A DNA stretch of 64,000 nt from Bradyrhizobium mercantei. Its GTDB lineage: Bacteria > Pseudomonadota > Alphaproteobacteria > Rhizobiales > Xanthobacteraceae. Each line of letters begins with the position of its first letter. Within the stretch, counting starts at the first letter, position 1. Positions 8,172-16,502 of the stretch are shown piece after piece. Made by a program: the position numbers and the translations under genes. Location: positions 861,609 through 925,608 of the forward strand of contig NZ_MKFI01000004.1 of assembly GCF_001982635.1 (NCBI RefSeq), given 5' to 3'. Below the pieces are notes generated by a model. It was not told where the DNA came from and searched no databases. It was given only the letters and a program-made list of their open reading frames with translations.

Positions 8172-9506
8172 CTACACCGCTGCATCATTCACATTCAGAT
8201 CGACGCCCTGCGGATCCTTGATCGTCGACACCGTGATCAGCGAGATCAGCGACAGCACCGCGATGTAGACGCCGACGCGCCAGGATTCGCCGTAGGTGCC
8301 GATGATCCACTGCGCGATCATCGGCGCGAAGGCGCCGCCGAAGATGGCACCGAGCGCGTAGCCGATCGAGACGCCGGAATAGCGCACCTTGGCCGGAAAC
8401 AGCTCGGCATAGAGCGCCGCCTGAGGGCCGTAGGACAGGCCAAGCGCGATGGTGAGGCCGACGGCGCTGACGAAGAACAGCAACAGGTTCTTGCTGTCGA
8501 TCAGGAACCACATCGGCACCGCCCACAGCACCATCAGGGTGTAGCCGATCTGGAAGCAGCGCACGCGGCCGATCTTGTCGCCGAGGATGCCGCCCAAGAG
8601 CGTGAAGATGAACCAGCTCACCGCCGCCAGTGTGCCGATCAGCAGCAGCTGCTCGGACGGCATCTTCAGCGTGTTGGTGCCGTAGCTGATGATGAACGCG
8701 ATCAGGATGTAGCCGGCCGCATTGTTGGCCATGAAGATCAGCGCGGTGCGCAAGATCTCCTTGGCATGATTGCGCATCAGCTCCTTGAGCGGTGCGGCGG
8801 ATTCCTTGTGCCGCCGCTGCATCGCCTTGAACACCGGCGATTCCTCGACGGTGCGGCGGATCACGATGCCGACGACGATCAGCACGATCGACAGCAGGAA
8901 CGGAATCCGCCAGCCCCACTCGATCATCGCCTGCTTGCCGAGCGTCGCCGTCAGCACCCACAACACGCCGGTCGCCAGGATCATGCCGAGCGGCGTGCCG
9001 ATCTGCGGGAACGAGCCGAAGAAGCTGCGCTTGTCGACGGGAGCCGATTCCACCGACATCAGTGCCGCGCCGCCCCACTCCCCGCCGGCCGAGAAGCCCT
9101 GCAGGATGCGAAGCAGAATCAGGAGCGCCGGCGCCCAGGCGCCGATCTGCGCATAGGTCGGCAGCAGGCCGACCAGCGCGGTCGCAGCGCCCATCAACAA
9201 GAGCGTAACGACCAGCATGTTCTTGCGTCCGAACCGGTCGCCGAGATGGCCGCAGACGATGGCCCCTAACGGGCGGAACAGGAATGACAGGCCGAGCGTC
9301 GCAAACGAGACGATCTGCGCCAGCAGCGGGTTGTTCGCATTCATCGGCGCGAAGAACAGCGCGCCGAACACGAGGCCGGCGGCCTGCGCGTAGACGAAGA
9401 AGTCGTACCACTCGATCGTGGTGCCGACGAGCGTTGCCGTGAGAACCTTGCGCTCCTCATCCGACAGCGTTGCGCCGCGCGAGCGCGCGGATAGTTCGAT
9501 GGACAT
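8172..9506 (-). CDS. MFS transporter, metabolite:H+ symporter (MHS) family
   Basis: A 12-helix inner-membrane transporter of 444 residues. The N-terminal region has the MHS-type opening (GTTIEWYDFFVYAQAAGLVFG) and the cytoplasmic loop GHLGDRFGRKNMLVVTLLLMG with the MFS D-R-x-G-R/K signature. Members of this family import organic acids, osmolytes or shikimate with protons. The gene is monocistronic, with 267 bp to the divergent Bcr/CflA-type gene. The substrate cannot be inferred from neighbours. Confidence 0.88.
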   Translation of the reverse strand: MSIELSARSRGATLSDEERKVLTATLVGTTIEWYDFFVYAQAAGLVFGALFFAPMNANNPLLAQIVSFATLGLSFLFRPLGAIVCGHLGDRFGRKNMLVVTLLLMGAATALVGLLPTYAQIGAWAPALLILLRILQGFSAGGEWGGAALMSVESAPVDKRSFFGSFPQIGTPLGMILATGVLWVLTATLGKQAMIEWGWRIPFLLSIVLIVVGIVIRRTVEESPVFKAMQRRHKESAAPLKELMRNHAKEILRTALIFMANNAAGYILIAFIISYGTNTLKMPSEQLLLIGTLAAVSWFIFTLLGGILGDKIGRVRCFQIGYTLMVLWAVPMWFLIDSKNLLLFFVSAVGLTIALGLSYGPQAALYAELFPAKVRYSGVSIGYALGAIFGGAFAPMIAQWIIGTYGESWRVGVYIAVLSLISLITVSTIKDPQGVDLNVNDAAV

Positions 9507-9773
9507 GTGGCCTCCCCAAAACCGTTCTTGGCCGTGCGGGCGTGGTCGGCGGCGATGCGCCTACCCCGCACGGATGCTGGGACCGAGATAGCAGAGCTCC
9601 GCGCCGAGGACGAGCAAATAGTTGCAGCCGCAACGATATACAGGCAAGAATGCCCCTCGCCGCCGGTTCCCTGACCGGGCTACCTCACCCGCCGCCGACG
9701 GTCTCCCATCCGGAAATGCCGATTGTGCAACGCAGCAAGGCCGTTATGATCCGGGCTCTCCAAGGGGTCTTAA

Positions 9774-11021
9774 GTGTCTGACATCAATGCCGATGCCTGG
9801 GTTTCCTCAGGCCACCGCCCGATGGGCTTTCCGGAATTCGTCGTCGTCATTGCCTCCATCATGGCGCTGAACCCGCTGGCGATGGACATGATGCTGCCGG
9901 CGCTGCCGAACATCCGCTCCGCCTTCCAGATCGCCGACGCCAACCGTCCGCAGATGGTGCTGTCGATCTTCCTGGTCGGCTTCGGCGTCGGCCAGTTCGT
10001 GATGGGCCCGCTGTCGGATCGCTTCGGCCGCCGCCCGGTGCTGCTCGGCGGCATGGCCGTCTACACCATCGCCGGCCTGCTCGCGATCATGGCGCCCTCG
10101 TTCGAGACACTGCTGCTGGCGCGGGCGCTGCAAGGGCTCGGCACCGCGGCAACCCGCGTGATCGCGACCTCGATCGTGCGCGACTGCTACGCCGGACGGC
10201 GGATGGCGAGCGTGATGTCGCTCGCGATGATGGTGTTCATCGCGGTGCCCGTGATCGCGCCGTCCTTCGGCCAGGCGGTGATGCTGCTGACGCATTGGCG
10301 CGGCATTTTCGTGCTGCTGATGATCTACGGCGTGATCGCGTTGGCTTGGAGCGCGATGCGGATGCCGGAGACGCTGCCGCTCGAGCTGCGCAAGTCGCTG
10401 GCGATCCCGGAGGTGCTGTCGGCGTTCCGCCAGACCGTCACCAACCGCCAGACGCTCGGCTATGCACTCGCCGCCGGCGGCGTGCAGGGCTCGCTGTTCG
10501 CCTTCGTCTTCTGCTCGCAGCAGATCTTCACCGAGATCTTCAAGCTCGGACATTACTTCCCGGTCGCCTTTGCGGCTTGCGCAGTCGGCGTCGCGATCGC
10601 GGGCTTCCTCAATTCGCGCATCGTCGGCCGCATCGGCATGCGCGTGATCTCGCATGCCGCACTGACCGGCTTTGCCGTCGTCGCCGGGGTGCTGTTCCTC
10701 ACCGTGAAGACCGACACGCTGTCGCTGCCGCTGTTCATGGCGCTGTCGGGCCTGATGATGTTCGCGTTCGGGCTGATGATGGCGAACTTCACTGCGCTCG
10801 CGATGGAGCCGCAGGGCAAGATCGCCGGCACGGCGTCGTCGCTCTACGGCACGATCACCACGTTGCTCGGGATCGGCGTCGGCACCACGATCGGCCAGGA
10901 TTACGACGGCACGCTGCTGCCGTTCGCCACCGGCTTCTTCCTCTGCACCCTGGCCGCGCTCGCCGTGGTGCTGGTGACGGAGAAGGGCCGGATGTTCCGG
11001 CCGCATCATCTTCCGATTTGA
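9774..11021 (+). CDS. MFS drug-resistance transporter, Bcr/CflA family
   Basis: A 415-residue transporter with 12 predicted helices. The Bcr/CflA subfamily is indicated by NPLAMDMMLPALPNI near the N-terminus, GVGQFVMGPLSDRFGRRPVLLG in the first loop, and LARALQGLGTAATRVIATSIVRD. Family members export drugs or small metabolites by proton antiport. The start is GTG 9774. The divergent gap 9507-9773 shows no recognisable operator. Type E repeats follow the gene. Confidence 0.88.
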   Translation: MSDINADAWVSSGHRPMGFPEFVVVIASIMALNPLAMDMMLPALPNIRSAFQIADANRPQMVLSIFLVGFGVGQFVMGPLSDRFGRRPVLLGGMAVYTIAGLLAIMAPSFETLLLARALQGLGTAATRVIATSIVRDCYAGRRMASVMSLAMMVFIAVPVIAPSFGQAVMLLTHWRGIFVLLMIYGVIALAWSAMRMPETLPLELRKSLAIPEVLSAFRQTVTNRQTLGYALAAGGVQGSLFAFVFCSQQIFTEIFKLGHYFPVAFAACAVGVAIAGFLNSRIVGRIGMRVISHAALTGFAVVAGVLFLTVKTDTLSLPLFMALSGLMMFAFGLMMANFTALAMEPQGKIAGTASSLYGTITTLLGIGVGTTIGQDYDGTLLPFATGFFLCTLAALAVVLVTEKGRMFRPHHLPI

Positions 11022-11030
11022 TTTGGTAGA

Positions 11031-11107
11031 TCCGTAGCCCGCATGAGCGCAGCGATATGCGGGGCCGAAAGAACCCGGATGTCGCTTCGCTCATCCGGGC
11101 TACGATT
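11031..11107. repeat. Dispersed palindromic repeat, type E, copy 1
   Basis: The ends GTAGCCCGCATGAGCG and CGCTCATCCGGGCTAC are partly complementary. A second, almost identical copy lies at 11416-11492 (one obvious substitution, AAAG versus ACAG). The two copies bracket the small gene at 11246. Confidence 0.85.
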
Positions 11108-11245
11108 CTGGTGACGGAAACCGGATGTTCTGCGGGACGAACCGCGGACTTCGACAGTGCCGCGGTTTGAGATTTCAGTCTTTGACGGCATTCGCCCGCC
11201 TTGCGTATCTTCCACGCTACCCTTAGCCCAAAGCATGGATAGAAG

Positions 11246-11422
11246 ATGAAGCTCACGGTTCACATTCCGGATGAACTCATTGCTGAGGTCAAAGACAGAC
11301 TCCCACCACCCGAAATGGGAATGCTGGAAGCTATAGCCCTCGACGCCATCCTTGGCTTTATCGGCCGCCTCAAATCAACTTTTGCGACGCGGCCTGACAA
11401 TACCCTGAGGTCTAGTCCGTAG
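11246..11422 (+). CDS. Small protein of unknown function, 58 aa
   Basis: A 58-codon frame beginning MKLTVHIPDELIAEVKDRL with an AGAAG ribosome site close upstream. The beta-strand then helix opening resembles ribbon-helix-helix antitoxin-type proteins, and a hydrophobic segment EAIALDAILGFIG follows. It lies between two copies of the type E repeat, and its TAG stop is supplied by the first bases of the second copy. Base use is less GC-rich than its neighbours. No toxin partner is visible. Real coding status is likely but unproven. Confidence 0.5.
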   Translation: MKLTVHIPDELIAEVKDRLPPPEMGMLEAIALDAILGFIGRLKSTFATRPDNTLRSSP

Positions 11423-11492
11423 CCCGCATGAGCGCAGCGATATGCGGGGCCGACAGAACCCGGATGTCGCTTCGCTCATCCGGGCTACGATT
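11416..11492. repeat. Dispersed palindromic repeat, type E, copy 2
   Basis: Close copy of 11031-11107. It contains the stop codon of the 58-aa gene and lies just beyond the 3' end of the leftward DUF983-type gene. Confidence 0.85.
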
Positions 11493-11503
11493 CCGAGATT
11501 GCC

Positions 11504-11929
11504 TCAGGCTTCCCGCGTCCGTCCGACGCTGCTCCGCGCCTGCACCGGCACAGCACGATGCCGCGTCGCCGCAAATCCCTCCATCCCGAGCTGCCACTGC
11601 AGGCCGACGATCGCGCCCTTGGTCGGCTGCAATAGTCCGAGCGCGCTGAACAGCGTGAATGGCAGCCAGATAGCCAGTTGCAGCCAGGCCGGCGGCGCGT
11701 AGGTCATCTCCATCCAGAGCAGCGCCGGCACCACGACGTGGCCGACCACCACGATCACGAGATAGGCCGGAAAATCGTCCGCGCGCTGCGGGGTGAAGTC
11801 CTCGCCGCACACCTCGCAATGATCAGCGACTTTAAGGAAGCGGCCGAACAGATGGCCGCGCCCGCAGTTCGGGCACTTCATCGCAAAACCGCGCAACATC
11901 GCCTTTGGCAGGGAAACCGTCTCGGTCAT
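11504..11929 (-). CDS. DUF983 family membrane protein with zinc ribbon
   Basis: A protein of 141 residues. An N-terminal zinc-ribbon-like segment (CPNCGRGHLFGRFLKVADHCEVCG) is followed by two membrane helices (YLVIVVVGHVVVPALLW and LQLAIWLPFTLFSALGLLQ) and a short tail, which matches the DUF983 layout. The start was set at 11929, where AAAGGA precedes the ATG by a normal distance; upstream codons run into the MocR operator. DUF983 proteins often sit near cytochrome oxidase genes in alphaproteobacteria; here it is alone and divergent from a MocR regulator, so its role is unassigned. Confidence 0.8.
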   Translation of the reverse strand: MTETVSLPKAMLRGFAMKCPNCGRGHLFGRFLKVADHCEVCGEDFTPQRADDFPAYLVIVVVGHVVVPALLWMEMTYAPPAWLQLAIWLPFTLFSALGLLQPTKGAIVGLQWQLGMEGFAATRHRAVPVQARSSVGRTREA

Positions 11930-11973
11930 TGCCGTCGTCCTTTGGTCGTTGTCCTTGACCTGATCTGATGATC

Positions 11974-12002
11974 CATACAATATGCGCTCGAGATCATACA
12001 AT
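11974..12002. promoter_or_regulatory. Direct-repeat operator candidate for the MocR-type regulator
   Basis: CATACAAT occurs at 11974-11981 and again at 11995-12002, exactly 21 bp (two helical turns) apart in the same orientation, 23 bp before the regulator ATG. Direct repeats with helical phasing are a known mode of MocR/PdxR-type binding. A possible -35 box TTGACC lies at 11955-11960. Confidence 0.65.
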
Positions 12003-12024
12003 CAAAGACAAAGCGTCGAATTGC

Positions 12025-13401
12025 ATGGATTGGATCCCTACGGTTTCGGAATGGCACGGCCCGATGTTCCTGCGCATCGTCGACGCGCTCGCCGCCGATA
12101 TCGCGAGCGGCCGGCTGGTGCGCGGCCAGCGGCTGCCGACCCATCGCGCGCTGGCAACCGCGCTCGACATCGATCTCACCACGGTGACGCGCGCCTATGG
12201 CGAGGCGCGGCGGCGCGGACTGCTGGATGCCCGCGTCGGCCAGGGCACATTCGTCTCGGAGACCACCCAACGCGCAGCGTCCGAGCTATCAGCGCCCGTC
12301 AACATCGACCTGTCGATGAACCTGCCGCCCCAGCCGGTCGAGGCCAATCTCGATCTGCGTATCGCGCAGGGACTGGCGACCATCCGCTCCGAGGCCGGGT
12401 TCTCCGCCTATCTCGGCTATACCCGTCCCGGCGGCACCGCGGATGAACGCGAGGTCGGCGCCGCGTGGCTCGCGCCGCGCGTGCCGCAGGCTTCAGCCGA
12501 CCGCATCGTGATCTATCCGGGCTCGCAGGCGATCATCTTCAATGCGCTGCTGGCGCTGACATCACCGGGCGATGTGGTGCTGACGGAAGCGTTGACGTTT
12601 CCCGGCATCAAGGCCGCAGCGGCCCGGCTCGATGTCCGTCTCATCGGCGTTGCGATGGATGCCGAGGGCGTGCGGCCCGACGCGCTCGACGACGCCTTCC
12701 GCAAGCACAAGCCAAAGGCGGTCTATCTGATCCCGACGCAGCAGAACCCGACCACCGCGACGATGGGCGCTGTCAGGCGCAAGGCGATTGCCGATGTCAT
12801 CAGCAAGCGCGGCTGCGTCCTGATCGAGGACGACGTCTACGGCCCGCTCGAACCGCAGATGGCGCCGATCGCCACCCTGATTCCGGAACACACCTACTAC
12901 GCCGCGAGCATCGCGAAATGCATCGCGCCGGCCCTGCGCGTCGCCTATCTGCTGGCGCCCGATGCCGCCGCCGAGCAGCGCATGCGGTCGAGCATGCAGG
13001 CCACCATGCAGATGCCGCCATCGCTGATGGTCGCGCTGGTGACGCAATGGCTGCGCTCCGGTGTCGCAGCCGACATCATCCGCGCCATCCGCAACGAGGC
13101 GGCGGCGCGCCAGCAGCTTGCGGCCCGCTTCCTCAAGGGCGTCGCCTATGCGGCACGGCCGGCGAGCCATCATCTCTGGATGCCGCTGCCAAAGCATTTC
13201 GACGGCACCGACCTGCTGTCGCATCTGATGCGCAATGGCCTCGCCGTGGTGGGCGAAGATGCCTTTGCGGCCGGCGATGCCGCCCCGCGCGGCCTGCGCG
13301 TCTCGCTCGGCGCCGCGCGCAACCGCGCCGAACTGAGCCAGGCGCTGCAGGTGCTGTCGAATGCGGTGCGCACACCGGTCGGCGCGACGCAAATTGTATG
13401 A
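12025..13401 (+). CDS. MocR-type regulator (GntR helix-turn-helix plus aminotransferase domain)
   Basis: A 458-residue fusion regulator. Residues about 10-80 form a GntR winged helix (PTHRALATALDIDLTTVTRAYGEARRRGLLDARVGQGTFV). The rest is a fold type I aminotransferase domain with QQNPTTATM, EDDVYGPLE and SIAKCIAPALRVAYL, the Lys of the last being the likely PLP attachment point. The ATG at 12025 (MDWIPTVSEW) was chosen; longer starts would run into the direct-repeat operator. The divergent partner is the DUF983-type gene. MocR proteins usually control amino-acid, PLP or transporter genes; the target here is not evident. Confidence 0.88.
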   Translation: MDWIPTVSEWHGPMFLRIVDALAADIASGRLVRGQRLPTHRALATALDIDLTTVTRAYGEARRRGLLDARVGQGTFVSETTQRAASELSAPVNIDLSMNLPPQPVEANLDLRIAQGLATIRSEAGFSAYLGYTRPGGTADEREVGAAWLAPRVPQASADRIVIYPGSQAIIFNALLALTSPGDVVLTEALTFPGIKAAAARLDVRLIGVAMDAEGVRPDALDDAFRKHKPKAVYLIPTQQNPTTATMGAVRRKAIADVISKRGCVLIEDDVYGPLEPQMAPIATLIPEHTYYAASIAKCIAPALRVAYLLAPDAAAEQRMRSSMQATMQMPPSLMVALVTQWLRSGVAADIIRAIRNEAAARQQLAARFLKGVAYAARPASHHLWMPLPKHFDGTDLLSHLMRNGLAVVGEDAFAAGDAAPRGLRVSLGAARNRAELSQALQVLSNAVRTPVGATQIV

Positions 13402-13505
13402 ATTTCGACCATCGTCAGGGAATAAAGTCGCTCGAAAATGATTATGGTGCGGGGCGTCCGCGCTACGACGGCGGCGTTCAAGGCATCAGACAGGGGCGGC
13501 TTTCA

Positions 13506-14804
13506 ATGTCATGCGGATATGACCGGGCGATCCACCCTGCCGTGCGGACGCTTCGCAGGGCGGCGGCCGCGATCTCCTGTCTTGCATTCGTCACATCGGG
13601 CGCCGCGCGCGCCACCGACGCACCTGCCCCGTCACCGGAGAAGCTCGAACGCATCACCGAGTTCTTCAACACCGAGGTCACGAGCGGCCGCATTCCCGGC
13701 GCTGTCATCCTGATCCAGCAGCACGGCAAGCCGGTCTATCTGAAGACCTTCGGCTATCGCGACGTCACCACCAAGTCGCCGATGCGGCCGGACACGATGT
13801 TCGCGCTGCATTCGATGACGAAGCCGATCACCAACACCGCCGCAATGATGCTGGTCGACGAGGGCAAACTGTCGCCGCAGGACCCGCTGTCGAAATACAT
13901 TCCGGCGTTCGCCGACGTGAAGGTCGCGATCGAGCCGGACGGCGGCAACGATCCGGCCAAGGTGGAACTGGTGCCGCCGATCCGCCCCGTGACCATCGAA
14001 GACATCATGCGGCACACCTCGGGCATCACCTACGAATATATCGGCGCCGACTGGATCCAGAAGATCTACCGCGCCGGACATTTGTTCGACGGCAAGTTCG
14101 ACAACAAGGAGTTCGTTGCAAGGCTCGCCAGGCTGCCGCTGTCGCGGCAGCCCGGCACGCTGTGGCGTTACGGCCATTCCACCGACGTGCTCGGCCGGGT
14201 GATCGAGATCGTCTCGGGCAAGACGCTCTATCAGTTCGAGAAGGAGCGCATCCTCGACCCCCTCAAGATGAACGACACCAGATACGCGCTCGATGCCGAG
14301 ACCGAGCGGACGCGGCTGGCCGAGCCGCTGCCCTCCGACACCATCCTGATCGAGGGCGAGAACGACCGGCGCGCGCATCCGGAATGGGAATCCGGCGGCG
14401 GCGGCCTGGTCTCGACCATTCTCGATTACGCGCGGTTCGCGCAGATGCTGCTGAACGGCGGTGAGCTTGACGGCAAGCGTTATCTCAGCCCCGCCGCCTT
14501 CAAGACCATGACCACGGACCATATCGGGCCGGGCTCCGGCGTCGGCCGCGACTACTGGTATTTTCCGGGTGACGGCTTCGGTTACGGCTACGGCATCGCC
14601 GTGCGCACCGATCCAGGCATCGCCAAGCCGCCGCCGCCCGGCTCGATCGGCGAGCTGAAGTGGGACAGCGGCAGCGGCACCTATTTCGGCGTCGATCCGA
14701 AGCTCGACATGATCTACATCATGCTCGAGCAGACCCAGAACGAACGCCAGCGCATCACGCCGGCATTCCGCAAGCTGGTCTACGACGCGTTCAGCCCGGA
14801 CTGA
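13506..14804 (+). CDS. Secreted beta-lactamase-family serine hydrolase
   Basis: A 432-residue exported protein (hydrophobic stretch AAAAISCLAFVTSGAARA before the mature part) of the class C beta-lactamase/esterase family. The nucleophile motif is S103-M-T-K106. The second motif reads Y225-G-H227 (WRYGHSTDVLG) rather than Tyr-x-Asn, as in esterase-like members such as EstB. A third glycine-rich motif WDSGSGTYFGVDP lies near the C-terminus. The start at 13506 was chosen because the same frame runs open upstream through the MocR gene. It is more probably an esterase or peptidase than a true beta-lactamase. Confidence 0.85.
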   Translation: MSCGYDRAIHPAVRTLRRAAAAISCLAFVTSGAARATDAPAPSPEKLERITEFFNTEVTSGRIPGAVILIQQHGKPVYLKTFGYRDVTTKSPMRPDTMFALHSMTKPITNTAAMMLVDEGKLSPQDPLSKYIPAFADVKVAIEPDGGNDPAKVELVPPIRPVTIEDIMRHTSGITYEYIGADWIQKIYRAGHLFDGKFDNKEFVARLARLPLSRQPGTLWRYGHSTDVLGRVIEIVSGKTLYQFEKERILDPLKMNDTRYALDAETERTRLAEPLPSDTILIEGENDRRAHPEWESGGGGLVSTILDYARFAQMLLNGGELDGKRYLSPAAFKTMTTDHIGPGSGVGRDYWYFPGDGFGYGYGIAVRTDPGIAKPPPPGSIGELKWDSGSGTYFGVDPKLDMIYIMLEQTQNERQRITPAFRKLVYDAFSPD

Positions 14805-14821
14805 GCAGTCGCTGGTCGCCT

Positions 14822-14944
14822 CGTCATTGCGAGGAGTGAAACGACGAAGCAATCCATCTATCCGCTCGCTCACGGATAGATGGATTGCTTCGCGGAGCCT
14901 GTCATCGGGCGCGCGTTCGCGCGACCCGTTGGCTCACAATGACG
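14822..14944. repeat. Dispersed palindromic repeat, type B variant with inserted module
   Basis: Begins like other type B copies (CGTCATTGCGAG, GAAGCAATCCATC, GATGGATTGCTTCG). Then, instead of the usual closing arm, it has a module (14893-14934, CGGAGCCTGTCATCGGG to ACCCGTTGGCT) that is also found in the type D repeat at 6857-6900, before closing with CACAATGACGG. Confidence 0.75.
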
Positions 14945-14961
14945 GAACAGATACGCCCGCC

Positions 14962-15165
14962 TTACGTCTTCTGCCGAACCGCCTCTTGCCTGCGCCGTGC
15001 TGCGGCCGCGATCAGGCTCGCGGTGCATTCGTTGCAGACGAACGCACACTCGTCGGTAAACAGCCCGATCCGTGCATCCAGTCCGATCGCACCATCGTCG
15101 GCGAGCCCATCGATGACGCCACCACAGCACACGCATTGGTGGCGCGACGCCAATTCTCGCTCCAT
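14962..15165 (-). CDS. Cys-rich small protein, possible zinc-binding
   Basis: A 67-residue protein with six cysteines in two groups (CVCC at residues 11-14; C40, C44 and C47 in ECAFVCNEC), a pattern that suggests a zinc ribbon, followed by a basic helical tail. A good ribosome site (GGAGA, about seven bases before the ATG) supports the start at 15165. It is divergent from the SMP-30-like gene, with an AT-rich palindrome between. I do not recognise a named family; a small regulator or metal-binding adaptor is possible. Confidence 0.6.
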   Translation of the reverse strand: MERELASRHQCVCCGGVIDGLADDGAIGLDARIGLFTDECAFVCNECTASLIAAAARRRQEAVRQKT

Positions 15166-15223
15166 GACGCGTTCTCCAGCCGCGGCTTCCCGCTTCAGCT
15201 TCCCTCATCAGCTTCCCTTGCGC

Positions 15224-15241
15224 TATATACTATCGTATATA
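15224..15241. promoter_or_regulatory. AT-rich palindrome in a divergent promoter region
   Basis: TATATAC (15224-15230) and GTATATA (15235-15241) form a perfect inverted repeat around TATC, standing out in GC-rich DNA. It lies 59 bp before the Cys-rich gene start and 128 bp before the SMP-30-like gene, so it could be an operator or promoter for either. Confidence 0.5.
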
Positions 15242-15368
15242 TCGAACCCGACAAGGCAGGCGGGTGAACAAATCCGGTCGGGAACCCTGCACACAATAAT
15301 CATCGGCCGGAGACGATCGCCGCACAATTCCTGCCTGGTCCAACCAGGTTCATCGAGGAAACGCGATC

Positions 15369-16373
15369 ATGATAAAGAACAAAGGCGACGCGGGACGTCC
15401 GCGCGCAACGGGAGAACTGCTCAATATCCGCCGCGCAGCCCTGCTGAGCGCGACGGCCGCCGTCCTTGCGCTTGGCTCGACCAGCATAGCGCGCGCCGAA
15501 ACGGCTCCGGTCGGCGTTCCCGACAAGAGTTTCCCCGAGAGTGTGACCTCGACCTCCGACGGTACACTCTACGTCGGCAGCTTCAATCATGGCGGCGTCA
15601 CCAAGATCTCGGGCGGCAAGGCCGAGCAATTGGTCAAGCCGGGCGCCGCCGACAGCCGCTCGACACTCGGCGTGCTCGCCGACGAGAAGAGCGGCACGCT
15701 CTATGTCTGCTCCAACGACATCAGCGCGATGGGCGTCGCGGGGCCGAGCGACACCAAGGGGGCCTGGCTGAAGACCTTCGATCTCAAGAGCGGCGCGCCG
15801 AAGGGCAGCTTTGCCCTGAGCGATCCGAAATCGTTCTGCAACGACATCGTGGTCGGCGCCGACGGCACCGCCTATGTCAGCGATTCCTTCGCGCCGTTCG
15901 TCTACAGCCTGAAGCCCGGCGGCACGGCGCTCGCGACCTTTGCCACCGATCCGCAGCTCGCACCGGCCAAGGACGGCGTCGGGCTCGACGGCATTGCGAT
16001 CGGCGCCGACGGCAATCTCTATGTCACGACCTTCATTCCGGCAAAACTGTTCAAGATCGAAATGAAGGACGGCAAGGCCGGCGCCGTGACGGAGCTGAAG
16101 CCGTCGCGGCCGCTCGACCATGCCGACGCGCTGCGCGCCCATGGCAGCGGCTTCCTGCTGATCGAGGGCAACGGCAAGCTCGACAAGGTGACGGTGAAGG
16201 GCAGCGACGCCACGATCGACACCATCAAGGATGGTCTGGCCGAGCCGGTTTCGGTGACCGAGGTCGGCGGTGTCGGCTGGGTCGCCGAGGGCAAGCTGTC
16301 CTACGTGATCGGCGACAACAAGGGCAAGGACCCCGGTCCGTTCAAGCTGACGCCGGTGGCACTGCCGAAGTAG
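15369..16373 (+). CDS. Secreted SMP-30/NHL-type beta-propeller protein
   Basis: A 334-residue exported protein. The N-terminus has a twin-arginine-like basic region and a hydrophobic core (NIRRAALLSATAAVLALG) with cleavage near ARAE. The mature part has repeated blades of the SMP-30/gluconolactonase/NHL kind (TSDGTLYVGSFNHGGVTKI, GADGTAYVSDSFAPFVYSL, GADGNLYVTTFIPAKLFKI). Members either bind metal and hydrolyse lactones or act as non-enzymatic propellers; the metal ligands are not evident here. ATG 15369 follows a GAGGAAA ribosome site. It is monocistronic and ends at a type A repeat. Confidence 0.75.
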   Translation: MIKNKGDAGRPRATGELLNIRRAALLSATAAVLALGSTSIARAETAPVGVPDKSFPESVTSTSDGTLYVGSFNHGGVTKISGGKAEQLVKPGAADSRSTLGVLADEKSGTLYVCSNDISAMGVAGPSDTKGAWLKTFDLKSGAPKGSFALSDPKSFCNDIVVGADGTAYVSDSFAPFVYSLKPGGTALATFATDPQLAPAKDGVGLDGIAIGADGNLYVTTFIPAKLFKIEMKDGKAGAVTELKPSRPLDHADALRAHGSGFLLIEGNGKLDKVTVKGSDATIDTIKDGLAEPVSVTEVGGVGWVAEGKLSYVIGDNKGKDPGPFKLTPVALPK

Positions 16374-16383
16374 CGGCCTGCGC

Positions 16384-16471
16384 CGTCATGGCCGGGCTTG
16401 TCCCGGCCATCCACGTCTTTCCTTGCATGGAAGCGAAGACGTGGATGGCCGGGCCAAGCCCGGGCATGACG
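16384..16471. repeat. Dispersed palindromic repeat, type A, copy 2
   Basis: Same arms as 91-178 (CGTCATGGCCGGGCTTG and CAAGCCCGGGCATGACG). It sits between two convergent genes and could act as a transcript-end hairpin. Confidence 0.85.
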
Positions 16472-16502
16472 GATACGGAAAACTCCCGCGCCGCGTGGCA
16501 GA

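Noticed and set aside
11246..11422. Toxin-antitoxin pair
   Set aside because: The N-terminus could be antitoxin-like, but no toxin-sized partner frame adjoins it on either side.
12465..13505. Long in-frame open reading through the MocR gene that would fuse to the serine hydrolase
   Set aside because: It is the +1 shadow of the GC-rich MocR gene, with Arg/Ala/Gly-rich nonsense sequence. The hydrolase has its own ATG and signal peptide at 13506.
13506..14804. True beta-lactamase
   Set aside because: The SxxK motif is there, but the YxN motif is YGH and the sequence resembles esterase-type members. Resistance is not supported.
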